From assembly GCA_031288815.1 (NCBI GenBank), contig JAITQR010000197.1:1-7615 (forward strand): a DNA stretch of 7,615 nt. Direction: 5' to 3'. This stretch comes from Treponema sp. (GTDB taxonomy: Bacteria > Spirochaetota > Spirochaetia > Treponematales > Breznakiellaceae). The notes below the pieces were generated by a model that saw only the letters and a list, made by a program, of their open reading frames with translations, had not been told where the DNA came from and searched no databases. A program made the position numbers and the translations under genes. Below are positions 1 through 6,702 of the stretch, in pieces (positions within the stretch are counted from its first letter, which is position 1; each line of letters starts with the position of its first letter).

Positions 1-610
1 GCCGTACCCGGTAGAGGGCTTCCACGGCGCCGGTGTTCCGGGCGATAAAACCCCGCCGCAGAATGTCCAGCCACAGGGCGTAGTCTTCGTGATCAGGATG
101 ATCAAGCACAATCTTTCCCGTCTTTGCGGTATCACAAAGGGCGGTAAGGTTCCCGATGCAGTTGCTTTTTAGTAAGCGGCGGTAGTCCACCACCGTGGGG
201 GCGCGGACAACCCGGCCGTGTCTCCTGCCGTCTTCGCTTATCTTCTAGTAATTGGAAAAAACGATGGCGGTATTTTCACTGTTGGAATTGAACAAGGCAA
301 GCTGGTTTTCCAGTTTGCCGGGGAGCCAGAGGTCATCACTGTCCAGGAAAGCGATGTACCTACCCCTGGCCATACGGAGGGCCAGGTTCCGAGGTTCCCG
401 GGGGGAACCGGACTGAGAGGGGGTTTGGAAGAAACGGATTCTCCGGTCTTTTTGAACGTAATCCCGGGCGATTGCGGCGCTGTTGTCGGTGGAACAGTCG
501 TCCACGATGATCATTTCCCAATCAGGGACAGTCTGGGCCCGGACGCTTTCGATGGTCTGGGCAAGATAAGGGGCACAGTTATAATTAGGGGTGATTATCG
601 AAACAAGCAT
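1..610 (-). pseudogene. Family 2 glycosyltransferase, interrupted by an in-frame TAG; 3' end outside the window
   Basis: Reading leftward from the ATG at 608-610, the frame gives a GT-A fold family 2 glycosyltransferase, an enzyme class that transfers a sugar from a nucleotide sugar to a cell-surface glycan or lipid. Visible motifs are the N-terminal VSIITPNYN strand (residues 3-11), the nucleotide-binding IIVDDCSTDN (34-43), the RN at 74-75, and the metal-binding DSDD (90-93). After residue 121 there is a TAG at 245-247. The same frame then continues open for 81 more codons to the window edge with typical family sequence, including KISEDG right after the stop and the ED near residues 175-176 before LWLDILRRG. 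No frameshift is seen. A single nonsense mutation is the simplest reading; amber readthrough or a sequencing error is possible. The start has no good Shine-Dalgarno sequence. The acceptor sugar cannot be told from the sequence. Confidence 0.85.
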
Positions 611-751
611 TTAGAGGTGTATCCAGGGTATACCCGGCGTTTTCCGGAACAACCAGGCTACCGGACCGCCGCAAAACCGGGCCCTACCCGGAACAGAGTA
701 ACCACGCCCCGCCTGAAACGGGACATAAGCGCCTTCATTCTATGTATTCAA

Positions 752-1301
752 TTATTCACATCCGCCGGCGGCAAAAATCGAAAGCTTCAGTTCGGCCTCG
801 TCAATGAGGCGGTATTCGGGTTTTTTGCCGGACAGGCGGAAACTTTCGGTGAGGATTATGGGAACCCCCTCGCCCCGTTTATCCATGATGTATACCCGCT
901 TGCTGTCCTGGGCGTCCACATTCATGGGGCAGCGGGCAAGCGAGGTTTCTTGGAACATCAACCCTGATTAGCGGTTTTTCTACCCCGCCCTCCGCCCGCA
1001 CCCACAGCTTTTGTATGCCGCATTCCAGCGGCGGCTCCGCCAGATCGTTGGCGATATCGCGAAGCCAGGTTTCCGTTATATCCAGCTTGTCTTTCGGGAT
1101 ACCAGTGATTCTATGATCATCATCAACCCCCAAGACAAAAACCCCGCTGCGGGAATTAACCATGGCGGCCAATTCATCGGCCATGGTATTTCCATGGGGG
1201 CCGGAAACACTGTCTCCCCGGTATTCCGTTCTTTTTAACTCAAGGCAGGAATCTTCGCCAAGGCTTATCTGTTTTATAAGATCGGAAATATTATCGAACA
1301 A
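752..1301 (-). pseudogene. AlbA_2/Schlafen-type ATP-binding regulator remnant with internal deletion and frame change
   Basis: Two reading frames on the minus strand together give the two ends of one protein family. From the TTG at 1299-1301, about 120 residues resemble an AlbA_2 (Schlafen AAA_4) putative DNA-binding domain: CLELKRTEY (19-27), ELAAMVNSRSGVFVLGVDDD (43-62) and LIRVDVPRNL (111-120). Around 941-944 the matching sequence jumps to another frame, reading SLARCPMNVDAQ, then MDKRGEGVPIILTESFRLSG and PEYRLIDEAELKLSIFAA, ending at the TAA/TGA-class stop at 752-754. This second part resembles the C-terminal GHKL-type ATPase end of the same family (COG2865-like). From memory, intact members have roughly 200 further residues between these blocks, so the centre is deleted and the join is out of frame. 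The start is uncertain: a TGA lies four codons upstream, and TTG is the only start codon near the expected N-terminus. The gene is unlikely to be functional. Confidence 0.75.
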
Positions 1302-1861
1302 CCGGATCCGTCAACCGGGCCGGAAGGACACGTCAAAACCTTCCGCCGGAAAACGATCTCCGCCGGAATCACCATGGCGCGCCCGAGGCCATCCCTGTAT
1401 CTTTGTCCGGACTATGCCAAACCTTGAACAGCCTCAACCAACATTGAAAAAGTCCCGCAGCCGCCGAAACAGGCTTACCGGACAAAAGCCCGGCAGGTTT
1501 TATTATACCGGGTTGCTTCCAGTAACAATAGCATATCCGTTTAGAAATTGCAAGGGGTCGCGTCGCGAAAAACAGTATTTTAACTTAACGCTTTTGGGGT
1601 GAGCGGTGGACGGGGTCCTGAAACACGGAAAGTCTTGACGCCGGGCGGCGAAAATTGAGGGGCGTATCGGCCGGCTCCGGTTCCAGGCCCGGACCGCCGG
1701 GTCCCGGTACCGCGCGCCGGCTTTCCCCGGACGGGAGCGCCGGCAAGGCGGGCTACTGGACCGTGCGGAACCCCTCCGTTCTTATGGAAAGATCATGGGT
1801 CTGGCCACAGCGGAGAACAACATTCCTCGCCCTTCATGGTATGTTGTTATTTTAAGAAATA
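1302..1861. other. Gene-free stretch between the decayed genes and the importer leader
   Basis: About 560 bases without a convincing gene. The open frames here are short, lack ribosome-binding sites and give low-complexity Arg/Pro/Gly-rich translations with no recognisable motif. The part around 1640-1760 is very GC-rich with several short self-complementary patches, for example GGACC at 1691-1695 facing GGTCC at 1700-1704. TTTGTCCGG at 1402-1410 is matched by its complement at 1478-1486. I see no tRNA, insertion sequence or terminator with a clear T-run. It may be eroded former coding sequence, given the two damaged genes next to it. Confidence 0.5.
1502..1528 (-). promoter_or_regulatory. 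Weak candidate promoter facing the AlbA-type remnant
   Basis: On the minus strand a perfect TATAAT lies at 1502-1507, with TTGTTA at 1523-1528 as a possible -35 box. The spacer is only 15 bases and the site is about 200 bases upstream of the TTG start, so this could be chance. Confidence 0.2.
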
Positions 1862-1930
1862 TATAAATATTTTACAAATTCATTCACAAAAAATTTTGAC
1901 AGAACAAGAATATAATACATTAATTAAATA
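1862..1930 (+). promoter_or_regulatory. AT-rich promoter-like region upstream of the importer operon
   Basis: This stretch is strongly AT-rich between GC-rich flanks. It contains a perfect TTGACA at 1896-1901 and a perfect TATAAT at 1911-1916, but they are only 9 bases apart and cannot form one standard promoter. With a 17-base spacer the TTGACA would pair with ATTAAT at 1919-1924 (4 of 6 consensus bases). The TATAAT has no matching -35 box at the right distance. A second TTGACA at 1942-1947 has no plausible -10 box. The region is the best place for the importer promoter, which would give a leader of about 340 bases, but the exact start site cannot be fixed. Confidence 0.45.
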
Positions 1931-2150
1931 AATGTCCTTGTTTGACAGTGTTTTAATCCACGGTCCAGCATCCTGAAACGCATCCGTTTTTTTTGACGCA
2001 AAGACATTTTCACAAAGAAAATGGAGAAGGGGTAAAGCTTTTCCCGAAACCCGGCGGGTCTTGGGAAAGCATCGGTACAAAAATGAAAAGACCGATCCGC
2101 GGAAAGCATAAGGCCCATGGTGTGTTTACGGGAATAACAGAAAAAAGCTT

Positions 2151-2170
2151 TTCCGGAAGATCTTGCGGAA
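2151..2170. repeat. 20-bp near-perfect palindrome (operator or hairpin) upstream of the importer
   Basis: The arms TTCCG and CGGAA flank a central AAGATCTT, and only the pair 2156/2165 (G opposite G) breaks a full 20-base palindrome. Even-length symmetric sites like this are typical of dimeric repressors, but in RNA it would also form a stem. It lies about 100 bases upstream of the binding-protein start. Confidence 0.4.
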
Positions 2171-2210
2171 GAAGGACCATGGGGCTCCCTCTTTGTTCCA
2201 GGCGGTTGTT

Positions 2211-2234
2211 GTTCGGAAACTGAAGTTACCGAAC
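2211..2234. repeat. Inverted repeat just upstream of the binding-protein ribosome-binding site
   Basis: Ten-base arms GTTCGGAAAC and GTTACCGAAC are separated by TGAA, with one mismatch. It ends 18 bases before the Shine-Dalgarno sequence. It could be a repressor site or a leader hairpin. Confidence 0.4.
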
Positions 2235-2268
2235 AGCTTTATTAATTTTTTCGGAAGGAGAAGTAGAG

Positions 2269-3567
2269 ATGAAGAAACTTGCTGGATTGTGTTTGGCGCT
2301 GGCCCTTGCCGCCGGCGCCGCGTTTGCGGCGGGAACACCGGATAAAAGTCCGGCCGCGGCAGGAGGAGTGGCGACACTGCGGGCTCTTTCTGTTTTTCAG
2401 ACAGAAAACCCTGAAGGCCCGGCGGAAATGCATGTGGTACAGGAATTTCAAAAACAGAATACGGACATTAAGATTACGTTTAGCGGCGTACCGATGAATG
2501 AGCTGTACGCCAAACTTACCGCCCTGGCAACCGCCAGCGATTTGCCGGACGCGTTTTTTATGGCTACCGAATACAAAACCAAGGCCTTTGAGTTAGGGAT
2601 TGTGGAAAACCTGCGGAATGTTTTCCCCAAAGAACAATTAGACGCCTTTGTGCCCGCCGCCCTGGAGGACGCTTCGGTAGGCGATACCCTGGTATACCTT
2701 CCCCTCTTCGCCACTCCCCCGGCTTTGATTTACCGGATCGACTGGCTTGAGGCAAAAAAACTAAAGCCCCCGGTTACCTGGGCGGATTTTAAAACGGTTG
2801 CCAGGGCCTTCACCGAGGATACCAACAAAGACGGCCGCCCTGACCGCTACGGGTTTGCCCAGCTTGGCATGCGGAACGGTTCGTCCGCGGGCCGGTTCCT
2901 CTACATGATGAGAACCTTCGGCATTAAGGAGCTGTATCAGAAACCCGATAAAACCTGGGCGACCGATATTGGCTCGCCTGAATTTAAAGAAATGCTGAAG
3001 ATGTTTACCGATTTCGCCGTGATTGACAAGGTTTCCCCTCCGGGTGTCGTTGAAACCGGTTATCCTGAAGCGGCCCAGTCTTTTGCCAGCGGCCTAACCG
3101 GCATGATGATCACCGGACCCAACGCGGTAGGAACCATCTATAACCAGAACCCCGAATTGAAAGGCAAAATCGGAAGCGCCCTTATTCCCAGGGAGACGCA
3201 GCATGTTTCCACCTTCGGACAGAACGGCTACAGTTTTAATCCAAAATCCAAGCACAAAGACGCTTTTGTCCGGTGGCTGACCTTCTTTACGTCCGACAGC
3301 AACAGTCTCTATTTCAACAATGTTTCGGGACGGACCCCGACAAAAAAATCGCTGGCCAATTCCCCGGAACTCAACACCCCCGCCATGAAGGGTTTTGTTG
3401 AGGCCTTAAACTACTGCTACATGCTTCCGGAACATCCGGGATTCCCCGAAATTCAGGATATTATCGGGGAAGCCTACCAGAACACCATCGCCAACGGCAT
3501 GAGCATTGACGAGGCCGCCTCGCGGGCCCGGCAGCGGGCTTTAGCGGTGATTAAAAAATACGAATAA
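2269..3567 (+). CDS. ABC sugar importer, periplasmic substrate-binding protein (family 1)
   Basis: A 432-residue extracytoplasmic solute-binding protein of the MalE/UgpB type (COG1653-like), which captures a saccharide in the periplasm and delivers it to the two permeases encoded downstream. The N-terminus is a signal peptide: MKK, a hydrophobic stretch to about residue 17, and an AFA (18-20) type I cleavage site. There is no proper lipobox, so it is probably soluble rather than a lipoprotein. Family features include the N-terminal lobe strand ATLRALSVF (35-43), a calcium-loop-like DTNKDGRPDRYGF (184-196) common in this family, and the conserved SFASGLTGMMITGP (271-284). Length is normal for the family. 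The ATG start is supported by GGAAGGAG eight bases upstream. The next genes point to a carbohydrate, perhaps a sugar acid; the substrate is not determinable from the sequence alone. Confidence 0.93.
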   Translation: MKKLAGLCLALALAAGAAFAAGTPDKSPAAAGGVATLRALSVFQTENPEGPAEMHVVQEFQKQNTDIKITFSGVPMNELYAKLTALATASDLPDAFFMATEYKTKAFELGIVENLRNVFPKEQLDAFVPAALEDASVGDTLVYLPLFATPPALIYRIDWLEAKKLKPPVTWADFKTVARAFTEDTNKDGRPDRYGFAQLGMRNGSSAGRFLYMMRTFGIKELYQKPDKTWATDIGSPEFKEMLKMFTDFAVIDKVSPPGVVETGYPEAAQSFASGLTGMMITGPNAVGTIYNQNPELKGKIGSALIPRETQHVSTFGQNGYSFNPKSKHKDAFVRWLTFFTSDSNSLYFNNVSGRTPTKKSLANSPELNTPAMKGFVEALNYCYMLPEHPGFPEIQDIIGEAYQNTIANGMSIDEAASRARQRALAVIKKYE

Positions 3568-3573
3568 CAGCGA

Positions 3574-3617
3574 GCCGTTCCGGCGCCGGCGCGGCGCCGG
3601 GCGGCCCTTCGTTTTTT
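3574..3617 (+). terminator. GC-rich hairpin with T-run between binding protein and permease (attenuator)
   Basis: A perfect 9-base stem, CCGGCGCCG (3580-3588) and CGGCGCCGG (3592-3600), with a GCG loop, is extended by GCCG (3574-3577) pairing with CGGC (3602-3605). A six-T run follows at 3612-3617. The T-run starts only after CCTTCG, so it is not a textbook terminator. A partial terminator or 3' mRNA-stabilising stem here would give more binding protein than permease, which is common in such operons. Confidence 0.6.
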
Positions 3618-3645
3618 GTTCCCCCACAGCAGGAGGGGTAAAGCC

Positions 3646-4521
3646 TTGAAAAGCAGCACTCTGTTTCTTAAAGACAGAATAAGCGCGTATTTGTTTGTCA
3701 TTCCCGCGGGAATAACCATGTTTGTTCTGCTTATTTATCCGCTTTGTTACGGCGTTTTTATCAGTTTCTTTAACACCAATCTGGTCAACAGATGGCGTTT
3801 TACCGGGTTGTTGAACTATGCCGACACTCTCAGGAACGGCGGCTTTTTGCTGTCCATAGCCCGTTCTTTTATCTTTACCTTTTTTGTGGTTTCCGGCCAC
3901 TTTATTCTGGGTTTTATTTACGCCTTGGCCCTGAACACCCGCATCAAATACCGCATAGTGTTTCGCGCCGTGCTGCTCCTGCCCTGGCTTTTCCCGGAAG
4001 TGGTCGTGGCGCTGCTTTGGAAGTGGCTGTACAACCCCAATTACGGACTCATTAACGGAATACTTCTCCAGTTAGGAATTATCAACGAGCCGGTACTCTG
4101 GCTTTCAAGTTCGTTATACGCCTTCGCCACGGTGATACTTACCTGTATCTGGAAAGGGTATCCCCTGGTTATGATCCAGGTGCTGGCGGGGCTTCAGATA
4201 ATTTCCGCCGATTTGTACGAAGCGGCGATGATCGACGGCTGTTCAAAACGCCAGTTGTTCCGCCATGTGACTCTTCCCGGATTGAAACCGGTCTTAATGG
4301 TTACCCTGATTCTCGATACCGTATGGTGGTTTAAGCATTTCACGATTATCTGGCTTTTAACCACGGGAGGGCCGGGCAGCAGCACTACGGTGGCGAGCAT
4401 CGAAATATATAAACAGGCTTTTCAGTTTTTTGAATGGGGGCCCGCGGCGTCAGGCGCGGCGGTTGTTTTTATCATTTGCGTAATCATTGGTCTTGTGTAC
4501 CGGAGGATGCTAAAAAAATGA
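3646..4521 (+). CDS. ABC sugar importer, permease subunit 1 (MalF/UgpA type)
   Basis: A 291-residue inner-membrane permease with about six hydrophobic segments, starting near residues 14-40 (AYLFVIPAGITMFVLLIYPLCYGV). The cytoplasmic EAA loop that docks the ATPase is clear at 191-213: YEAAMIDGCSKRQLF followed by TLPG. The sequence LLTTGGPGSSTTV (237-249) is also characteristic of this subunit. I chose the TTG at 3646-3648 because AGGAGGGG at 3631-3638 lies seven bases upstream and the protein then begins at the normal place before the first membrane segment. An in-frame TTG at 3616 lies before this ribosome-binding site, inside the T-run. The stop overlaps the start of the next permease. It forms the transmembrane channel with that partner. 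Its substrate follows that of the binding protein and is unknown. Confidence 0.93.
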   Translation: MKSSTLFLKDRISAYLFVIPAGITMFVLLIYPLCYGVFISFFNTNLVNRWRFTGLLNYADTLRNGGFLLSIARSFIFTFFVVSGHFILGFIYALALNTRIKYRIVFRAVLLLPWLFPEVVVALLWKWLYNPNYGLINGILLQLGIINEPVLWLSSSLYAFATVILTCIWKGYPLVMIQVLAGLQIISADLYEAAMIDGCSKRQLFRHVTLPGLKPVLMVTLILDTVWWFKHFTIIWLLTTGGPGSSTTVASIEIYKQAFQFFEWGPAASGAAVVFIICVIIGLVYRRMLKK

Positions 4522-5420
4522 ATGGACAGAAAACAAAGGAAAAATCGCCGGGAATCGTCAGACGGGAAGCCGCGGTACCCGCGAGAGAACCGGCCGGGTC
4601 CTCGAACAAGCCTGTTGTCTATGGCGTTCTTATATGCGGCGTCCTTATAGTTGTTATGCCGCTCTTGTGGATGGTGTCCACCGCTTTCAAAACCATGGCC
4701 GAAATTACCGGTTCGGGGGAAATAAACATTATCCCCCGGGAACCGACTTTTATGGCCTTCCTGTCCATCTGGAAAGACTATCCCATGTTGACATGGTTTA
4801 AAAACAGTTCTTTGACGGTGGTCTTTTCAACGGTTCTTTCGATTGCCTTTTCAACCCTGGCGGGATACGGAACCTCGCGTTTCAAGTTTCGCGGCCGGGG
4901 GGCCCTGCTGGCCTTTCTTCTTGTTACGCAAATGTTTCCGTCTATCATGATGCTGATTCCCTACTACAAAGTGCTCCAAACAATAGGCCTTATCAATACC
5001 CTGGCGGGTTTGATAGTGGTTTATGTGTCCTTTACCATTCCCATGCTGACATGGATGATGATGGGGTACTTTGAAGGCATTCCCAAGGAGCTGGACGAGG
5101 CCGCGTTGATTGACGGGTGCGGCCGGTTCAGGACCTTCTGGCGGATAATTCTGCCCCTGACCTTGCCGGGATTAATCTCGGCGGCTATTTACGCCTTCAT
5201 ACAGGGCTGGAACGAGTATATGTTCGCCCTGATACTTATGACCAACGACAGCTTAAAGACCCTGCCGGTCGGCATTGGCCAGATGAACGGGTTTTACCGG
5301 ATTATGTGGAACGACTTAATGGCGGCAAGCATAGTCTCGAGTATACCGCTTCTTTTAATCTTCCTCTTTTTGCAGAAGTATTTTGTAAGCAGCCTGACCG
5401 CGGGGGCGGTTAAACAATAG
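4518..5420 (+). CDS. ABC sugar importer, permease subunit 2 (MalG/UgpE type)
   Basis: A 300-residue inner-membrane permease. A hydrophilic N-terminal tail of about 31 residues, rich in Lys, Glu and Arg, precedes the first membrane segment (VVYGVLICGVLIVVMPLLWMV, 33-53 region) and the WMVSTAFKT signature typical of MalG-type proteins. The EAA loop reads KELDEAALIDGCGRF (190-204) then ILPLTLPG (211-218), and the conserved GWNEYMFALIL is at 230-240. I chose the ATG at 4518 because it overlaps the upstream stop as ATGA, with GGAGG at 4502-4506, suggesting translational coupling. The frame is open further upstream only as a shadow of the first permease. No ATP-binding subunit follows; the complex probably borrows a shared MsmX/UgpC-like ATPase encoded elsewhere. 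Confidence 0.93.
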   Translation: MNGQKTKEKSPGIVRREAAVPAREPAGSSNKPVVYGVLICGVLIVVMPLLWMVSTAFKTMAEITGSGEINIIPREPTFMAFLSIWKDYPMLTWFKNSSLTVVFSTVLSIAFSTLAGYGTSRFKFRGRGALLAFLLVTQMFPSIMMLIPYYKVLQTIGLINTLAGLIVVYVSFTIPMLTWMMMGYFEGIPKELDEAALIDGCGRFRTFWRIILPLTLPGLISAAIYAFIQGWNEYMFALILMTNDSLKTLPVGIGQMNGFYRIMWNDLMAASIVSSIPLLLIFLFLQKYFVSSLTAGAVKQ

Positions 5421-5422
5421 GG

Positions 5423-5458
5423 CTGTCCGGAAACCCCGGTTTCCGGACAACAACCGCT
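5423..5458 (+). repeat. Palindromic intergenic repeat, copy 1
   Basis: A perfect 12-base inverted repeat, TGTCCGGAAACC (5424-5435) and GGTTTCCGGACA (5438-5449), begins three bases after the permease stop and ends before the dehydratase ribosome-binding site. It is 32 of 36 positions identical to the copy at 6703-6738. No T-run follows, so it is not a standard intrinsic terminator. A REP-like element or an mRNA-processing or stabilising stem fits better. Confidence 0.75.
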
Positions 5459-5483
5459 AAAAACAGAAACCAAGGAGCATAGT

Positions 5484-6683
5484 ATGGTTACGATTAAAGA
5501 TGTTCAAACCTTTGTTACGGCGCCTGAAAAGATCAGCCTGGTAGTCGTGAAGCTTACTACCAGCGAAGAGGGCCTTTACGGGGTAGGCTGCGCCACCTTT
5601 ACCCAGCGCTATCTGGCGGTGGTGACCGCGGTGGAACAATACCTCAAGCCTTTCCTTATCGGCAAAGAGGTAAACCGTATTGAGGATATCTGGCAGACCG
5701 CCATGGTTTCCAGTTACTGGCGGAACGGGCCCGTCCTCAACAACGCGATTTCCGGTGTCGATATGGCGCTCTGGGACATCAAGGGAAAGATGGCCAACCT
5801 GCCCCTGTATGAGCTTTTGGGCGGCAAATGCCGGGAGGCCGCCCTTGCCTATACCCACGCCGACGGCGCGACGGTAGAGGAGGCCGTCGAATCCGCCCAG
5901 GGGCTCAAGGCCCAGGGCTTCAGAAACATAAGGCTCCAGTGCGGCGGTTACGGCGGCAAGGGGCACGCCCTCCATTCTCCTAAAGGCGCCCTCCCGGGAG
6001 CGTATTACGATCCCAAAGCCTATATGAGGACTGTCTTAAAGCTTTTTGAAAAGGCCCGGACCGTATTCGGACAGGAGATCGGGCTGCTCCACGATATTCA
6101 TGAACGGCTGCCGGCCATAGACGCCGTGGGTTTCGCTAAAAAAATGGAGCAGTTTGATCTGGTTTATCTGGAAGACGCCCTGCCCCCGGAACAGCCCGAA
6201 TGGTTCGAGCGTATCCGCGGCGCCTCCTCGGTTCCCCTGGCCATGGGGGAACTCTTTGTCAACAGCAACGAATGGCTTCCCCTGGTGTCCAGCCGGCTTA
6301 TTGATTATATCCGCGTACACATCAGCATGATTGGCGGTATTACCCCCGCAGTAAAACTGACGAAGCTCTGCGAGGCTTTCGGCGTCCGTACCGCATGGCA
6401 CGGCCCGGGGGATCTTTCTCCCGTCGGCGCGGCGGTAAATATCCATGTGGATTTGAGCTGCCCCAACTTTGGAATCCAGGAATGGTTTAACGGAATGACG
6501 GACGCTTCCCTGTCGGTATTCCCCGGCGCTCCCCGGATGGAGGATGGCTATCTTTACGTCAACGACAGGCCGGGCATCGGGGTCGATTTTAACGAAAAAG
6601 AGGCGGCCAAATATCCCTGCGATGACGCCCTGCCGCTCTGGACCCTGACACGGTTTCCCGACGGCGGCTCGGTTCGCCCTTAG
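5484..6683 (+). CDS. Enolase-superfamily sugar-acid dehydratase, ManD/RspA group
   Basis: A 399-residue cytoplasmic enzyme of the mandelate racemase/muconate-lactonizing branch of the enolase superfamily. Members dehydrate aldonates such as D-mannonate or D-gluconate to 2-keto-3-deoxygluconate, though some RspA relatives have little activity. The N-terminal capping domain is residues 1 to about 115, with WDIKGK at 97-102. The barrel follows. Visible Mg2+ ligands are Asp204 (LLHDIHERL), Glu230 (YLEDALPPE) and Glu256 (AMGELF). Likely catalytic groups are His206, His306 and Asp310 (AWHGPGDLSP), with IQEW at 331-334. All key residues are present, and length is normal. The ATG start has AAGGAG at 5472-5477. 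It follows the importer by 63 bases on the same strand, with a palindromic repeat between, so cotranscription is likely but not certain. Which acid it uses cannot be fixed; the Pro after HG (308) may bear on specificity. Confidence 0.88.
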   Translation: MVTIKDVQTFVTAPEKISLVVVKLTTSEEGLYGVGCATFTQRYLAVVTAVEQYLKPFLIGKEVNRIEDIWQTAMVSSYWRNGPVLNNAISGVDMALWDIKGKMANLPLYELLGGKCREAALAYTHADGATVEEAVESAQGLKAQGFRNIRLQCGGYGGKGHALHSPKGALPGAYYDPKAYMRTVLKLFEKARTVFGQEIGLLHDIHERLPAIDAVGFAKKMEQFDLVYLEDALPPEQPEWFERIRGASSVPLAMGELFVNSNEWLPLVSSRLIDYIRVHISMIGGITPAVKLTKLCEAFGVRTAWHGPGDLSPVGAAVNIHVDLSCPNFGIQEWFNGMTDASLSVFPGAPRMEDGYLYVNDRPGIGVDFNEKEAAKYPCDDALPLWTLTRFPDGGSVRP

Positions 6684-6702
6684 CCCGCGGTGTTTAACAG
6701 AG

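Larger units (their letters stand above)
1970..2268 (+). promoter_or_regulatory. Long, hairpin-rich 5' leader of the importer operon (candidate cis-regulatory RNA)
   Basis: About 300 non-coding bases precede the binding-protein gene and hold a series of inverted repeats. In order: AAACG/CGTTT at 1976-1989, followed by a run of T to 1994; a perfect 7-base stem CATTTTC/GAAAATG at 2005-2023; a long stem at 2037-2070 with GGC loop at 2053-2055, CCC/GGG inner and outer blocks and TTT/AAA extension; ATCGGT/ACCGAT at 2071-2096; a pairing of 2111-2120 with 2177-2186 (9 of 10 bases) that encloses the palindrome at 2151-2170; and a hairpin at 2211-2234. A good Shine-Dalgarno sequence, GGAAGGAG at 2253-2260, ends the leader. 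I do not recognise a known riboswitch class. An untranslated regulatory leader is an inference from length and pairing; DNA operators are an alternative. Confidence 0.4.

Noticed and set aside
626..635. GGGTATACCC palindrome just upstream of the glycosyltransferase start
   Set aside because: It is a perfect 10-base palindrome in operator position, but too short to stand out in this GC-rich DNA and it precedes a broken gene.
218..967. A 249-codon open frame on the plus strand
   Set aside because: It runs antisense across the glycosyltransferase and the AlbA-type remnant, shows no family motif or membrane/signal pattern, and lacks a ribosome-binding site. The minus-strand frames give clear family sequence, so this is a shadow.
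1162..1855. Plus-strand open frames of 146 and 66 codons (1162-1602 and 1655-1855)
   Set aside because: The first overlaps the AlbA-type remnant in antisense; both give Arg/Pro/Gly-rich translations without recognisable motifs or good starts.
1896..1916. TTGACA and TATAAT as a single perfect promoter
   Set aside because: Both hexamers are perfect but only 9 bases apart, far from the 16-18 needed.
1993..2223. A 76-codon open frame in the importer leader, considered as a leader peptide
   Set aside because: It starts with TTG without a Shine-Dalgarno sequence, has no run of regulatory codons, and is covered by strong inverted repeats that explain the sequence better.
3616..3645. Upstream TTG start for permease 1
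   Set aside because: It lies in the T-run after the hairpin and before the strong AGGAGGGG site, which clearly serves the TTG at 3646.
4434..4517. Upstream extension of permease 2
   Set aside because: This part is the out-of-frame overlap with permease 1; the ATGA overlap at 4518 is the usual arrangement and gives a normal-length protein.
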